Shown here: positions 1 to 8,496 of the stretch, piece by piece | How positions within the stretch are numbered: position 1 is the first letter of the stretch | Layout: each line of letters begins with the position of its first letter | Source of the DNA: Herbiconiux daphne | GTDB lineage: Bacteria; Actinomycetota; Actinomycetes; Actinomycetales; Microbacteriaceae | Reading direction: 5' to 3' | Assembly (NCBI RefSeq): GCF_024979295.1 | Contig: NZ_JANLCJ010000001.1 | Coordinates: 806,001-870,000 of the forward strand | DNA length: 64,000 bases | Made by a program: the position numbers and the translations under genes | The notes under the pieces: model-generated | Told to the model about the DNA's origin: nothing | Seen by the model: only the letters and a program-made list of their open reading frames with translations | Databases searched by the model: none

Positions 1-170
1 CACGGCACGGGCGGCTCCGGGCTGCGGAACCGCCGTTCGCCGACCGGAGGAGCGGCGTAGGGGACGCTGCGCCAGTGGCGCAGGCCGTCGAGCTCGAAGC
101 CCCGCACGGCACCGGATGCGGTCTCGACGACCAGCGGATCGACGGCGTCGTCGGCGGGCGCTGCGAGCAT
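1..170 (-). CDS. Type B carboxylesterase, N-terminal fragment
   Basis: The minus strand from an ATG at 170 encodes at least 56 residues and runs off the window edge. The peptide contains SGAVRGFELDGLRHWRSVPY followed by AAPPVGERRF, the N-terminal signature of the type B carboxylesterase/para-nitrobenzyl esterase family (alpha/beta hydrolases that cleave carboxylic esters). The catalytic serine region lies outside the window. A -10 hexamer TACAGT (177-182, minus) lies 6 nt before the ATG, so the transcript is probably leaderless. The gene is divergent from the methyltransferase, with only 17 bp between starts. Confidence 0.8.
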   Translation of the reverse strand, partial: MLAAPADDAVDPLVVETASGAVRGFELDGLRHWRSVPYAAPPVGERRFRSPEPPVP

Positions 171-187
171 GAGGCCACTGTAGCGAG

Positions 188-1819
188 TTGAATGAACGGG
201 TGGACCACCAATCGATCGACCTGCTGCGTGAGGACCTCACGGCGGCCCGCTACCGCGTCGACGTGCTCGACTCGCTCTGGGGTGAGGCCGCGGCATCCGC
301 TCTGTTCCGCGGTCGGCGCCTGCCCGCCGAACGTGCTGTAGCGCGACTGCGGGCCGAGGGCGCGCCGGTCACGCCGGTGTCGACGCTCGCCCGGCTGTTC
401 GTGCTCGGCGAGGCGGTCGCCGTCGCGGAGCTGGATGCCGCGCTGCCGCGTCTCGGAACCTCGGGGGCGCGCTCGCTGGGGCTCGTGGGCGACGCATCCG
501 GTGGCGCATCCGGTGGCCTCGTGCGGGCCCTGCTCGATCTGCGGCCGTACAGCTTCGTCGACTCGTTCGGCGCGGGCAGCTGGTGGATCGTCTCCGACCT
601 GGGCGAGGCCGTGCTCGGGCGGGCGCTCGACGAAGATCACGTGCTCGGCATCGGCGGCGCGTCGATGACCCTCAGTGGCCTGATGATCCCGACCCCGGCC
701 GACTCCGTGCTCGACCTCGGCACCGGATGCGGCATCCAGGCCATGCACGCCGCCCGGCACGCGCGGCGCGTGGTCGCGACCGACATCTCGCACCGGGCGC
801 TCGCGATGGCCGAGCTCAACGCGCGGCTGAACGGCATCCGGTCGATCGAGTTCCGGCACGGCAGCCTGTTCGAGCCGGTCGAGGGGGAGCGGTTCGACCG
901 CATCGTGTCGAATCCGCCGTTCGTCATCACCCCGCGGGTCGACGGGGTGCCGCACTACGAATACCGCGACGGCGGGTTCGTGGGCGACGCCCTGGTGGAG
1001 CAGGTCGTGCGCCAGGCGGGCGAGCACCTGACGCCGGGAGGCATCGCGCAGCTGCTCGGCAATTGGGAGTACCGTGGCGCCGTCGGGCGCGACCGGACCG
1101 AGAGCCGGGACGGGCTCGAGCGGGTGCGCTCATGGGTCGACGGCACGGGCGGCGCAGGCGGCACGGGCGGCGCAGGGGGCACCGACGGCCCGACGGTCGA
1201 CGCCTGGGTGATCGAGCGGGAGCGGCAGGATGCGCCGACCTACGCCGAGACCTGGATCCGCGACGGCGGCACCCGGCCGGGCACCCCGGAGTTCGACGCG
1301 CTCTACGGAGCCTGGCTCGACGACTTCGAAGCGCGCGGGGTGCAGGAGGTGGGGTTCGGCTACGTGCTGCTGCGGCGGCCGGCGGGCCCGGGGCATCCGG
1401 AGCCCACTCTCGCCCGCTACGAGCGCGTCGACTCGGCGCTCGGCGCGAACCCCGTCGGCCTCGGCGACCACCTCGCCGACTGCCTGGCCGGTCATGACTG
1501 GCAGGTGCACCGCGACGACGCGGCGCTTGCGCGCGAGACCGTCGTCTACGCCTCCGACGTGACCGAGGAGCGGCACTACTGGCCGGGGCACGACGACCCC
1601 GTCGTGATGACGCTGCGCCAGGGCGGCGGCTTCGCGCGGTCGGTGCCGCTCGACACCGGGTTGGCCGCGCTCGTCGGCGCGTGCGACGGCGACCTCGGCC
1701 TCGGCGCGATCGTCGACGCGATCGCCCAGCTGCTCGACGTCGACGCCGCCGCGCTGCGCGCCGACCTGCTGCCGAGCGTGCGCGGCCTGCTCGACGACGG
1801 CTTCCTGCGCCCCGCCTAG
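188..1819 (+). CDS. Class I SAM-dependent methyltransferase (HemK-like core)
   Basis: This is a predicted S-adenosylmethionine-dependent methyltransferase of 543 residues. Motif I, VLDLGTGCGIQ, starts at residue 174, and the NPPF tetrad typical of amino- or amide-methylating enzymes starts at residue 242. A helical N-terminal region of about 165 residues and a C-terminal region of about 150 residues flank the catalytic core, a layout I associate with actinobacterial proteins of unknown substrate. Residues about 318-333 are a Gly/Thr/Ala low-complexity insertion. The first in-frame start is TTG at 188; GTG at 200 is an alternative. No Shine-Dalgarno sequence is evident. The substrate cannot be read from the sequence. 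Confidence 0.8.
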   Translation: MNERVDHQSIDLLREDLTAARYRVDVLDSLWGEAAASALFRGRRLPAERAVARLRAEGAPVTPVSTLARLFVLGEAVAVAELDAALPRLGTSGARSLGLVGDASGGASGGLVRALLDLRPYSFVDSFGAGSWWIVSDLGEAVLGRALDEDHVLGIGGASMTLSGLMIPTPADSVLDLGTGCGIQAMHAARHARRVVATDISHRALAMAELNARLNGIRSIEFRHGSLFEPVEGERFDRIVSNPPFVITPRVDGVPHYEYRDGGFVGDALVEQVVRQAGEHLTPGGIAQLLGNWEYRGAVGRDRTESRDGLERVRSWVDGTGGAGGTGGAGGTDGPTVDAWVIERERQDAPTYAETWIRDGGTRPGTPEFDALYGAWLDDFEARGVQEVGFGYVLLRRPAGPGHPEPTLARYERVDSALGANPVGLGDHLADCLAGHDWQVHRDDAALARETVVYASDVTEERHYWPGHDDPVVMTLRQGGGFARSVPLDTGLAALVGACDGDLGLGAIVDAIAQLLDVDAAALRADLLPSVRGLLDDGFLRPA

Positions 1820-1844
1820 TAGCCGCGACCGGTCAGAGTCGCGG

Positions 1845-1907
1845 TTCGGGAGGAGCGCACGCGCTTCGAGCGCTCTGCGGGCCCGACCTGACGGGAGTCC
1901 TCCCGAA
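1845..1907. repeat. Palindromic element, GGGAGGA family, copy 1
   Basis: Arms TTCGGGAGGA (1845-1854) and TCCTCCCGAA (1898-1907) form a perfect 10-bp inverted repeat around a 43-nt loop. A related element lies at 2916-2980, on the other side of the DUF559 gene. Confidence 0.75.
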
Positions 1908-1995
1908 ACTACGGCACATTCGCGAGCCGACCGGAATTCTCCACAGATCTGCGCTGGCGGCGATTCCGGGTGCGGTCGCAGGGCATCCTCGCGTC

Positions 1996-2904
1996 ATGCA
2001 TCTGCTTCCCGACTATGTCGCCCAGGTCGGTGGCGTCGCCAGCACCACCGCCCTGCACGCCGCCGGCTTCGCCCCGGCCGAGATCGCGTCCGCGATCCGG
2101 TCCCTCACCCTCGCGCGAGTGGCTCGCGGTTGGGTGGGGTTGCCCACCGCCCCGGCTTCGCTCGTCGACGCCGTGCGCATCGGCGGCCGGCTCAGCTGTG
2201 TCTCCGTGCTGCAGAGGCACGGCGTCTGGACGGAGCAGGATGCCCGCCCCCACGTGCGGATCGGCCGTCACGCCGGGCATTCGCCGGCCGCCGGGCCCCG
2301 GCGAGCGAACGCGCGATTCGTGGCCGGTCCGCAGCGGGTGCTGCACCGTGCACTCACCGCCCAGCCGCTGGGAGCGACGGCGATCGACCCCATCGGCATC
2401 GCACTGGCGCACGCCGTGATGTGTCAGCCGCGGATGGATGCTGTGGCCTCGCTGGATTCGGCAGCGAACCGGGGCCTGTTCTCGATGTTCGAACTCGCCG
2501 AACTGCTCGACCCGCTGCCGGTGAAGTACGCCCAACTCTTCGACCTGATCGATCCGGGCTGTCAATCCGGTCTGGAGACGAAGGCCCGCCTGGGGCTCAG
2601 GGCCGCGCGCATTCCGCACCGCACCCAAGTCGCCGTCAGCGGGGTGGGACGGGTCGACATCCTCATCGGCGATCGACTGGTGCTGGAGCTCGACGGGCGG
2701 CGGTGGCATTCCGAGACGTCGCAGCTGGGGGAGGACTACCGCCGCGATCTCGCCCTCCTGAGGCGCGGCTACGTCGTCGTTCGCCTCAACTACTGGCAGG
2801 TGACCTTCCAGTGGGCCGAGGTGATCGCCGCCATCCGGCAGATGGTGGCCCTCGACGAGCATCGGTGGCAGCCGCGTCATCGCCGGGCCGGACTCTGTGA
2901 TTGA
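1996..2904 (+). CDS. DUF559 / Vsr-like endonuclease-fold protein with AbiEi-like N-terminus
   Basis: This 302-residue protein has two parts. Residues about 8-60 resemble the winged-helix domain of AbiEi-type antitoxins (VASTTALHAAGF and following). The C-terminal third is a DUF559 domain of the Vsr/PD-(D/E)xK nuclease fold: VDILIG has D221, LELDGRRWH has E231 and D233, and RRDLALLRRGYVVVRL completes the fold. I chose the ATG at 1996 because upstream sequence in the same frame is low-complexity and overlaps the previous gene. Such proteins are common in Microbacteriaceae but have no settled function. Here the gene sits between two related palindromic elements (1845-1907 and 2916-2980). Nuclease activity is inferred from the fold only. 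Confidence 0.75.
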   Translation: MHLLPDYVAQVGGVASTTALHAAGFAPAEIASAIRSLTLARVARGWVGLPTAPASLVDAVRIGGRLSCVSVLQRHGVWTEQDARPHVRIGRHAGHSPAAGPRRANARFVAGPQRVLHRALTAQPLGATAIDPIGIALAHAVMCQPRMDAVASLDSAANRGLFSMFELAELLDPLPVKYAQLFDLIDPGCQSGLETKARLGLRAARIPHRTQVAVSGVGRVDILIGDRLVLELDGRRWHSETSQLGEDYRRDLALLRRGYVVVRLNYWQVTFQWAEVIAAIRQMVALDEHRWQPRHRRAGLCD

Positions 2905-2915
2905 GACGTCGACGA

Positions 2916-2980
2916 TTTGGGGAGGAGCAGGAGCAAAGCGGGGGCTACCGTGCCCCGCACGGGCACAGCTCCTCCCGAAA
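2916..2980. repeat. Palindromic element, GGGAGGA family, copy 2
   Basis: Arms TTTGGGGAGGAGC (2916-2928) and GCTCCTCCCGAAA (2968-2980) pair at 12 of 13 positions. The loop holds a smaller hairpin, GTGCCC/GGGCAC. The outer arms share CTCCTCCCGAAA with the element at 1845-1907. Confidence 0.75.
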
Positions 2981-3016
2981 CTTCCTCGCCGGGAGGCGCC
3001 GCCCTAGAGTGCTGAC

Positions 3017-4255
3017 ATGGCGAAGCTGCGCACCATCGAGACCGACGTGTGCATCGTGGGCGGCGGGCCCGCGGGAATCATGCTCGGCTACCTGCTCGGC
3101 CGCATCGGGGTCGACGTGGTGGTGCTCGAGAAGCACGCCGACTTCTTCCGCGACTTCCGGGGCGACACGATCCATCCGTCGACGCTCGGGCTTCTGGGCC
3201 AGCTGGGCCTGCGCGACGAGTTCCTCGCCATCGCCCACAGCGAGGTGCGCACCCTCGATTTCGTGGTGAACGGCACCCGCATCCACGCCGTCGACTTCGG
3301 CGAGCTGCCGCCGCCCGACGACTTCCTCACCTTCATGCCGCAGTGGGACTTCCTCAGCTTTCTCGCCGGCAGGGCGAAGCGGTTCCCGTCGTTCCGTCTG
3401 CTGATGAACACGGCGGCCACCGGCGTGCGCCGGGCCGGGGCCGCCGTCACCGGCGTGACCGCGACCGACGCCGACGGCGAACTCGAGGTGGTCGCACGCC
3501 TGACCGTCGCCGCCGACGGCCGCTCGTCGACCGTGAGGGCGGCCACCGGCCTCGAGCCGAGGGAGTTCGGCGTCGGCATCGACGTGCTCTGGTTCGAGTT
3601 GCCCAAGCCGCCGGTCGAGCCGCCGCCGACGCTCGCCTACATCGACCGCGGGTCGCTCGTGCTCACCATCGACCGCCGAGACCACTTCCAGGCGGGGTCG
3701 GTCATTCCGAAGGGCCGGTTCGCCGACGTGCGGGCGAACGGGCTCGCCGCCTTCCGTGACTCCCTCGTGCACGCGGCGAAGCCGCTCGCGCCGGTGGTCG
3801 ACACGCTCACCGACTGGCAGCAGGTGAAGCTGCTCAACGTGCAGGTCGCCCGGCTCGACACCTGGCACCGGCCTGGCCTGCTCTGCATCGGCGACGCCGC
3901 CCACGCCATGTCGCCCGCGTTCGGCGTGGGCGTGAACTACGCGATCCAGGATGCCGTCGCGACCGCCAACCGCCTGGCCGAGCCGCTGCTTACCGGCGGC
4001 GCGGGGGAGCGCGATCTGGCCGCGATCGAGCGCCGCAGGCTGCCGCCCGTGCGGGCGATGCAGGCCCTCCAGCTGCGGCTGCACGCCGCGATCGCCAAGC
4101 CGAACGCCGAGCCCCTGCTGGCGAGCCCCCCGACGGCGGGGCAGCGGGCGGCGCTCAACCTCATGGTGCCGGTCATCCGCCGGGTCGCCCCAACGCTGAT
4201 CGGCCGCGGGTTCCGGCCCGAGACCATCAGCGAGGTCGTCGTCGGAGCGCCGTGA
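3017..4255 (+). CDS. FAD-dependent aromatic-type monooxygenase (PHBH/UbiH family)
   Basis: A 412-residue flavoprotein of the p-hydroxybenzoate hydroxylase superfamily, which uses NAD(P)H and O2 to hydroxylate mostly aromatic or quinone-like substrates. The Rossmann dinucleotide motif IVGGGPAGIMLG starts near residue 13, the RGDTIHPSTL stretch after it is typical of the family, and the second FAD motif GDAAHAMSPAFGVGVNYAIQ is near residue 292. Length is normal for the family. The start is supported by a -10 box TAGAGT (3005-3010) only 6 nt before the ATG, a probable leaderless promoter. The gene stands alone and its substrate is unknown. Confidence 0.85.
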   Translation: MAKLRTIETDVCIVGGGPAGIMLGYLLGRIGVDVVVLEKHADFFRDFRGDTIHPSTLGLLGQLGLRDEFLAIAHSEVRTLDFVVNGTRIHAVDFGELPPPDDFLTFMPQWDFLSFLAGRAKRFPSFRLLMNTAATGVRRAGAAVTGVTATDADGELEVVARLTVAADGRSSTVRAATGLEPREFGVGIDVLWFELPKPPVEPPPTLAYIDRGSLVLTIDRRDHFQAGSVIPKGRFADVRANGLAAFRDSLVHAAKPLAPVVDTLTDWQQVKLLNVQVARLDTWHRPGLLCIGDAAHAMSPAFGVGVNYAIQDAVATANRLAEPLLTGGAGERDLAAIERRRLPPVRAMQALQLRLHAAIAKPNAEPLLASPPTAGQRAALNLMVPVIRRVAPTLIGRGFRPETISEVVVGAP

Positions 4256-4393
4256 CCGCCGAGCGCAGGCATCCCAGAGCACGATGACCACCCAGCGCAC
4301 GTAAGCCCGGGCACAGTGATTCTTCAGACGGCGACGGGAGAATAGCAGCAAGCGACGGCGCATCCGGCGCCCGCTCAGATCGGAGCGTTCACC

Positions 4394-5101
4394 ATGGGCT
4401 TCCTCGACCGCCTCCTCGGCCGCGAAGAACCGCAGCAGCCACAGGGCTACTACCCGCCCCAGAACCAGACTCCTCCCGCCGCGCCGAGCGCGGCTCCGGC
4501 CCGGTCCGACGACGAGATCGCCGTCGAGCGCTACCGCTACCTGCTGCGCACCGCGCCCCCCGAGACCATCGAGCAGGTGCACGAAGAGGCCTTCACGAAG
4601 CTCACCCCCGAGCAGCGGCGCCTGCTGTTCGACCAGCTGAGCCAGAACGCTCCCGCCGGCGAGCAGCCGCGCGGCGACGACGCACACTCGCTGGCGCAGT
4701 CGGCCACCCGCTCAGAACTCCGCCAGCCCGGAACCCTCGAGCGCTCGTTCAACGGCGCCGGCCGCGCCGGTGGCGGCGGCATGGGCTTCGGCAGCATGGT
4801 CGCGAGCTCGCTGCTCGGCACCGTGGCCGGCTATGTCATCGGCTCGGCGCTCGTGAGCGCGTTCCTCCCCGACCCCGTCGCGAACGACGCGAGCGGCGAC
4901 AACGGCGACTCCGGCGGCGACAACGGCGGCGACGGCGGCGGCGACGGCGGCACGGATGCCGGCGGCGATGCATCCGGCGGCGTGTCGGCCGATGGCGGCT
5001 GGGGTGACAGCTCCGGCGGCGACTGGTCGGGCGGCAGCGGCGACTTCGGGGGCGGCGACTTCGGCGGTGGCGGCGACTTCGGTGGCGGATTCGATTTCTG
5101 A
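4394..5101 (+). CDS. Hypothetical protein with one hydrophobic segment and Gly-rich tail
   Basis: I do not recognise a catalytic domain in these 235 residues. The N-terminus starts MGFLDRLLGR and is followed by a Pro/Gln-rich stretch, a charged helical region (about 40-90), a glycine-flanked hydrophobic segment (about 128-158) that may span or touch the membrane, and a C-terminal tail of about 70 residues made almost only of Gly, Asp and Ser ending GGDFGGGGDFGGGFDF. Related actinobacterial proteins are sometimes labelled cation-transporting ATPase, but no P-type ATPase motif (DKTGT) is present. A GGAG about 8 nt upstream may serve as ribosome binding site. Confidence 0.7.
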   Translation: MGFLDRLLGREEPQQPQGYYPPQNQTPPAAPSAAPARSDDEIAVERYRYLLRTAPPETIEQVHEEAFTKLTPEQRRLLFDQLSQNAPAGEQPRGDDAHSLAQSATRSELRQPGTLERSFNGAGRAGGGGMGFGSMVASSLLGTVAGYVIGSALVSAFLPDPVANDASGDNGDSGGDNGGDGGGDGGTDAGGDASGGVSADGGWGDSSGGDWSGGSGDFGGGDFGGGGDFGGGFDF

Positions 5102-5146
5102 CCGGGTGCCTCGCAGCCCCCGTGCGAGTCGGTAGAGTCTGTCGGT

Positions 5147-5359
5147 ATGACTGACCTGCGCATCGTCGAGCACGAGCAAGACGACATCGTCACCTACTAC
5201 GTCGCGACCGACCTCAACCCCGACGAGTTCCCCGGAGCGCCGTCGCTCGGCCCGTTCGACACCCGCGAAGAGGCCGAGGCGGCCATCGCCGAGTGGGATC
5301 AGGAACTGATCGACGACGCGACCCCCGACGACGACTCGGCGGGGGCTCCGGCCCTCTAG
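5147..5359 (+). CDS. Small acidic hypothetical protein
   Basis: A 70-residue acidic protein (MTDLRIVEHEQDDIVTYYVA start) without a recognised domain. A -10 hexamer TAGAGT (5133-5138) lies 8 nt before the ATG, which supports both expression and start. The TAG stop (5357-5359) overlaps the stop of the convergent small membrane protein: the self-complementary CTAG at 5356-5359 ends both genes. Confidence 0.65.
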   Translation: MTDLRIVEHEQDDIVTYYVATDLNPDEFPGAPSLGPFDTREEAEAAIAEWDQELIDDATPDDDSAGAPAL

Positions 5360-5508
5360 GTGCCCTGCAGCGCGAACACCACCGAGATCGCGCCGACGCT
5401 GAGGGCCACGAGGCCGACGATGACGATCCAGGCCAGCGTTCGCGCATGCCCGAGGCGACCGATGAAGCCCGAAGGGCGGTCGTCGTACTCGTCGTCGTCG
5501 TTGCTCAT
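5356..5508 (-). CDS. Small single-pass membrane protein
   Basis: Fifty residues: an acidic N-terminus (MSNDDDEYDDRPSGF), a short basic stretch and one predicted membrane helix (WIVIVGLVALSVGAISVVFA). Function unknown. A -10 box TATCGT (5515-5520, minus) sits 6 nt upstream of the ATG, so a leaderless transcript is likely. The promoter is divergent from the fadD-like gene, and the stop codon is shared through CTAG with the convergent gene at 5147. Confidence 0.65.
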   Translation of the reverse strand: MSNDDDEYDDRPSGFIGRLGHARTLAWIVIVGLVALSVGAISVVFALQGT

Positions 5509-5567
5509 GTGTCGACGATAGCGGGTACCGTAGACGCAGCCCACCCCCGTCGACAGCGAAGAAGGCG

Positions 5568-7244
5568 ATGAACGTTTACGAGAGCCGTCCGTGGCTGCGC
5601 AGTTTCTCTCCCGACCTCTCGCCGACCATCGACCCCGTCGCCTACGACTCCATCGGCGAGCTCGTCGAGACCACCTCGAAGCGCTACGCCGAGCGGCCGG
5701 CGTACTCCAACCTGGGCACCGTGCTGTCGTTCCGCGAGGTGAACCGGTTGAGCGACCGGTTCGCTGCGTTCCTCGTCGGTGAGCTGGGGCTCGGAAAGGG
5801 CGACCGCATCGTGCTGCAGATGCCGAACCTGCTGCAATACCCGGTCGCCGTCTACGGCGCACTCAAAGCCGGCCTCGTCGTGGTGAACGCCAACCCGCTC
5901 TACACCGCTCACGAGATGAAGAAGGTGTTCGTCGACTCGGGCGCCGTGGCCATCGTGGTGCTGCAGAACTTCGCCGACAAGCTCGACGCCGTGCTCGCCG
6001 AGACGTCGTTGAAGCACGTCATCCTCACCGATGTCGGCGACCTGCTGCCACCCGTGAAGCGGGTGCTCACGAACTTCGTGGTCAAGCACGTGCAGAAGCT
6101 CGTGCCGAAGCACACGCTCACGGCGACCATCTCGTTCCGCGGCGCGCTCGCGGCCGGCGCGCGGCACGCATCCGTAGCTCTTCCGCCCGTCGAGCGCGAC
6201 GACATCGCCCTGCTCCAGTACACCGGCGGCACCACGGGCGGCACGAAGGCCGCCGTGGTGACCCACGACAACCTGCTGTCGAACCAGGCGCAGATGCTCG
6301 CGCCGATGCGCCTGCGACTCGACGAGGGCGCCGAGACCGTGATCGCGGCGCTGCCGATGTACCACATCTTCTGCCTCACGGTGAACTGCCTCGCGTTCTT
6401 CAACTACGGCGCCCACAACGTGCTCATCACGAACCCGCGCGACACCGCGGGGCTCACCAAGACCATCGCCGCGACCAAGCCGAGCGTGCTCATCCTCGTC
6501 AGCACCCTCGCCGCCTCGCTGCTCGACCGCGCCGACTTCCGCGCGCTCGACTTCGGGCCGGTCAAGCTCACCGTCGCGGGCGGCATGGCGTTGCGCGGCT
6601 CGACCGCGAGCGCCTGGCACGACGCCACGGGCAAAGACATCCTCGAGGGCTACGGACTCACCGAGGCATCGCCGGTGGTGGCGGTCAACCCCACCTGGGC
6701 CGAGCCCCGCGTCGGCACGATCGGGCTGCCGCTGCCCTCGACCGACATCGAGATGCGCGACGACGACGGCAACCCGGTGCCGTTCGGCGAGTCGGGCGAG
6801 ATGTGCGTGCGCGGTCCGCAGGTGATGCAGGGCTACTGGAACCAGCCCGACGAGACCGCCGCCGTGCTGAAAGACGGCTGGCTGCTGACCGGCGACATCG
6901 CTTCGATGGCCGACGACGGCTACATCACGATCGTCGACCGCAAGAAGGACATGATCGTCGTGTCGGGCTTCAACGTCTACCCGAGCGAGGTCGAAGAGGT
7001 GGCGATGGCCCACCCGAAGGTGAAGGATGCCGGCGTGATCGGCGTTCCCGACGACCGGTCGGGCGAGGGTGTCGTGCTGTTCGTCGTGAAGGCCGACGAC
7101 TCGCTCACCGAAGACGAGCTGAAGACCTACCTCAAGGGCGAGCTCGCCGGCTACAAGCGGCCGAAGCGCATCGTCTTCCGCGACGAGCTGCCGAAGTCGA
7201 ACGTCGGCAAGGTGCTGCGCCGCGAGCTCCGAGACCTGCTGTAG
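5568..7244 (+). CDS. fadD: Long-chain fatty acid--CoA ligase
   Basis: A 558-residue AMP-forming acyl-CoA synthetase that activates fatty acids to acyl-CoA through an acyl-adenylate. The P-loop-like motif YTGGTTGGTKAAVVTHDN lies near residues 216-234, the adenylate-binding EGYGLTEASPVV near 360, the hinge region LLTGDIASMADDGYITIVDR near 438, and the C-terminal catalytic lysine context PKSNVGKVLRREL near 549. Length and motif order are typical for FadD. A -10-like TACCGT (5526-5531) and an SD-like GAAGAAGG just before the ATG imply a normal short leader. The gene stands alone, so chain-length preference is unknown. Confidence 0.9.
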   Translation: MNVYESRPWLRSFSPDLSPTIDPVAYDSIGELVETTSKRYAERPAYSNLGTVLSFREVNRLSDRFAAFLVGELGLGKGDRIVLQMPNLLQYPVAVYGALKAGLVVVNANPLYTAHEMKKVFVDSGAVAIVVLQNFADKLDAVLAETSLKHVILTDVGDLLPPVKRVLTNFVVKHVQKLVPKHTLTATISFRGALAAGARHASVALPPVERDDIALLQYTGGTTGGTKAAVVTHDNLLSNQAQMLAPMRLRLDEGAETVIAALPMYHIFCLTVNCLAFFNYGAHNVLITNPRDTAGLTKTIAATKPSVLILVSTLAASLLDRADFRALDFGPVKLTVAGGMALRGSTASAWHDATGKDILEGYGLTEASPVVAVNPTWAEPRVGTIGLPLPSTDIEMRDDDGNPVPFGESGEMCVRGPQVMQGYWNQPDETAAVLKDGWLLTGDIASMADDGYITIVDRKKDMIVVSGFNVYPSEVEEVAMAHPKVKDAGVIGVPDDRSGEGVVLFVVKADDSLTEDELKTYLKGELAGYKRPKRIVFRDELPKSNVGKVLRRELRDLL

Positions 7245-7259
7245 CTTGCCCCCGCGGCC

Positions 7260-8480
7260 TCAGGTCGCCGGGGTCGGCGGGCGGCGGAGCACGATCGTGA
7301 CGGCGATCACGGCCGCGATCACGAGGGTGATCAGCAGCACCACGACGGCGAGCGGCACCGCTCCGGTCAGCAGCGGCACGAGCAACACGGCCACCGCCGC
7401 GCCGAGGGAGAGCGCGGGAGGAATGACCGTCGGGCCGAGCAGCGGCCGGTAGAGCACCCACATCGCCACCAGGAACACCGCCACCGGAATCGCGATCGCG
7501 TAGGCCACGGCCACGGGTGGCGCCTCGATGTGGTGGCCGAGCGCCTCGACGCTCACCTCGAGTCCGGCGCCGAGCGCGGCGAGCGCCGCGAAGATCACGT
7601 AGTGGCCGTAGCCCCAGAAGTACGACCGCCGGCGGTTGCGCTCGAGCCCCTCGTGCGCGGGTTCGAGAAAGTAGACCCACCACAGCCCGAACAGCAGCGC
7701 GAGACCGGATGCCGCGATCAGCACGAACTCGCCCGACGACGACCCGGCGCTCACGATGCTCTGCACGCCCTCGCTCGAGGCGAGCACCGACTCGCCCAGC
7801 AGGATGATCGTGAACAGGCTGTAGCGCTCGGCCACGTGATGCGGATGCCAATTGGTGCGACGGTGCCGTTCCGCCCACGGCGGCACCGCCATCTCGGCCA
7901 CCGCGAGCAGCGCGAACACGGCGACCTGCCCGCCGAACGGAAGGCCCTGGGTGGTGAACAGCCGCACGATCCACAGCGCCTGCACCACCGCGATGCCGAG
8001 GGCGTAGCGCAGCGCCGTGGTGCGGCCGTCGGGATCCTGCGCCGCCGCGCGCAGCCACTGTGCCACGAGGGCGAGCCGCATGATGAAGTAGCCGAGCGTC
8101 ACGAGCCCGTAGTCGCCCTCGCCGAACGCGCTGGGCACGCCCGCGGCCAGCACGAGCACGCCGCCCATCTGCAGCATGGTGAGCAGCCGGTAGGGCACGT
8201 CGTCGGTGTCGTAGGCCGACGCGAACCAGGTGAAGTTGAGCCAGGCCCACCAGATGGCGAAGAACACCATCAGGTAGTTGGGCAGAGCCGTCGCCACGTG
8301 GCCTTCGGCGATCGCGTGCGCCAGCTGCGTGACGATCGACGACACCGCCACCACGAAGGTGAGGTCGAAGAGCAGCTCGAGCGGGCTGGAGACCCGGCCG
8401 GGCTCTTCGATGCTGCGGGCACGCATCCGCACCACCGGAACGAGGCCGCTCAGAGCATGCGGAACGGACTTCTTCGCCAT
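7260..8480 (-). CDS. Low temperature requirement protein A (LtrA) family membrane protein
   Basis: A 406-residue polytopic membrane protein with about ten hydrophobic segments. The N-terminal signature SSPLELLFDLTFVVAVS is characteristic of the LtrA family, first linked to growth of Listeria at low temperature; its molecular function is unknown. The ATG at 8480 is preceded at 7 nt by -10 box TAGGCT (8488-8493, minus), which supports the start and a leaderless message. The gene follows the next upstream minus-strand gene (DUF3592-like) by only 16 bp but has its own promoter signal. Confidence 0.8.
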   Translation of the reverse strand: MAKKSVPHALSGLVPVVRMRARSIEEPGRVSSPLELLFDLTFVVAVSSIVTQLAHAIAEGHVATALPNYLMVFFAIWWAWLNFTWFASAYDTDDVPYRLLTMLQMGGVLVLAAGVPSAFGEGDYGLVTLGYFIMRLALVAQWLRAAAQDPDGRTTALRYALGIAVVQALWIVRLFTTQGLPFGGQVAVFALLAVAEMAVPPWAERHRRTNWHPHHVAERYSLFTIILLGESVLASSEGVQSIVSAGSSSGEFVLIAASGLALLFGLWWVYFLEPAHEGLERNRRRSYFWGYGHYVIFAALAALGAGLEVSVEALGHHIEAPPVAVAYAIAIPVAVFLVAMWVLYRPLLGPTVIPPALSLGAAVAVLLVPLLTGAVPLAVVVLLITLVIAAVIAVTIVLRRPPTPAT

Positions 8481-8496
8481 GGGGGCAAGCCTAGGG

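Noticed and set aside
1681..1995. Longer DUF559 protein starting at 1681
   Set aside because: The extra 105 residues overlap the methyltransferase gene and are Arg/Ala-rich with no domain; the ATG at 1996 begins directly before the AbiEi-like domain.
2945..4687. Long minus-strand open frame opposite the FAD monooxygenase
   Set aside because: It is a shadow frame: composition is Arg/Glu/Gly-rich with no domain, while the opposite strand has clear FAD motifs and a promoter.
4394..5101. Cation-transporting ATPase
   Set aside because: No DKTGT phosphorylation site or ATPase domain is present in the 235 residues.
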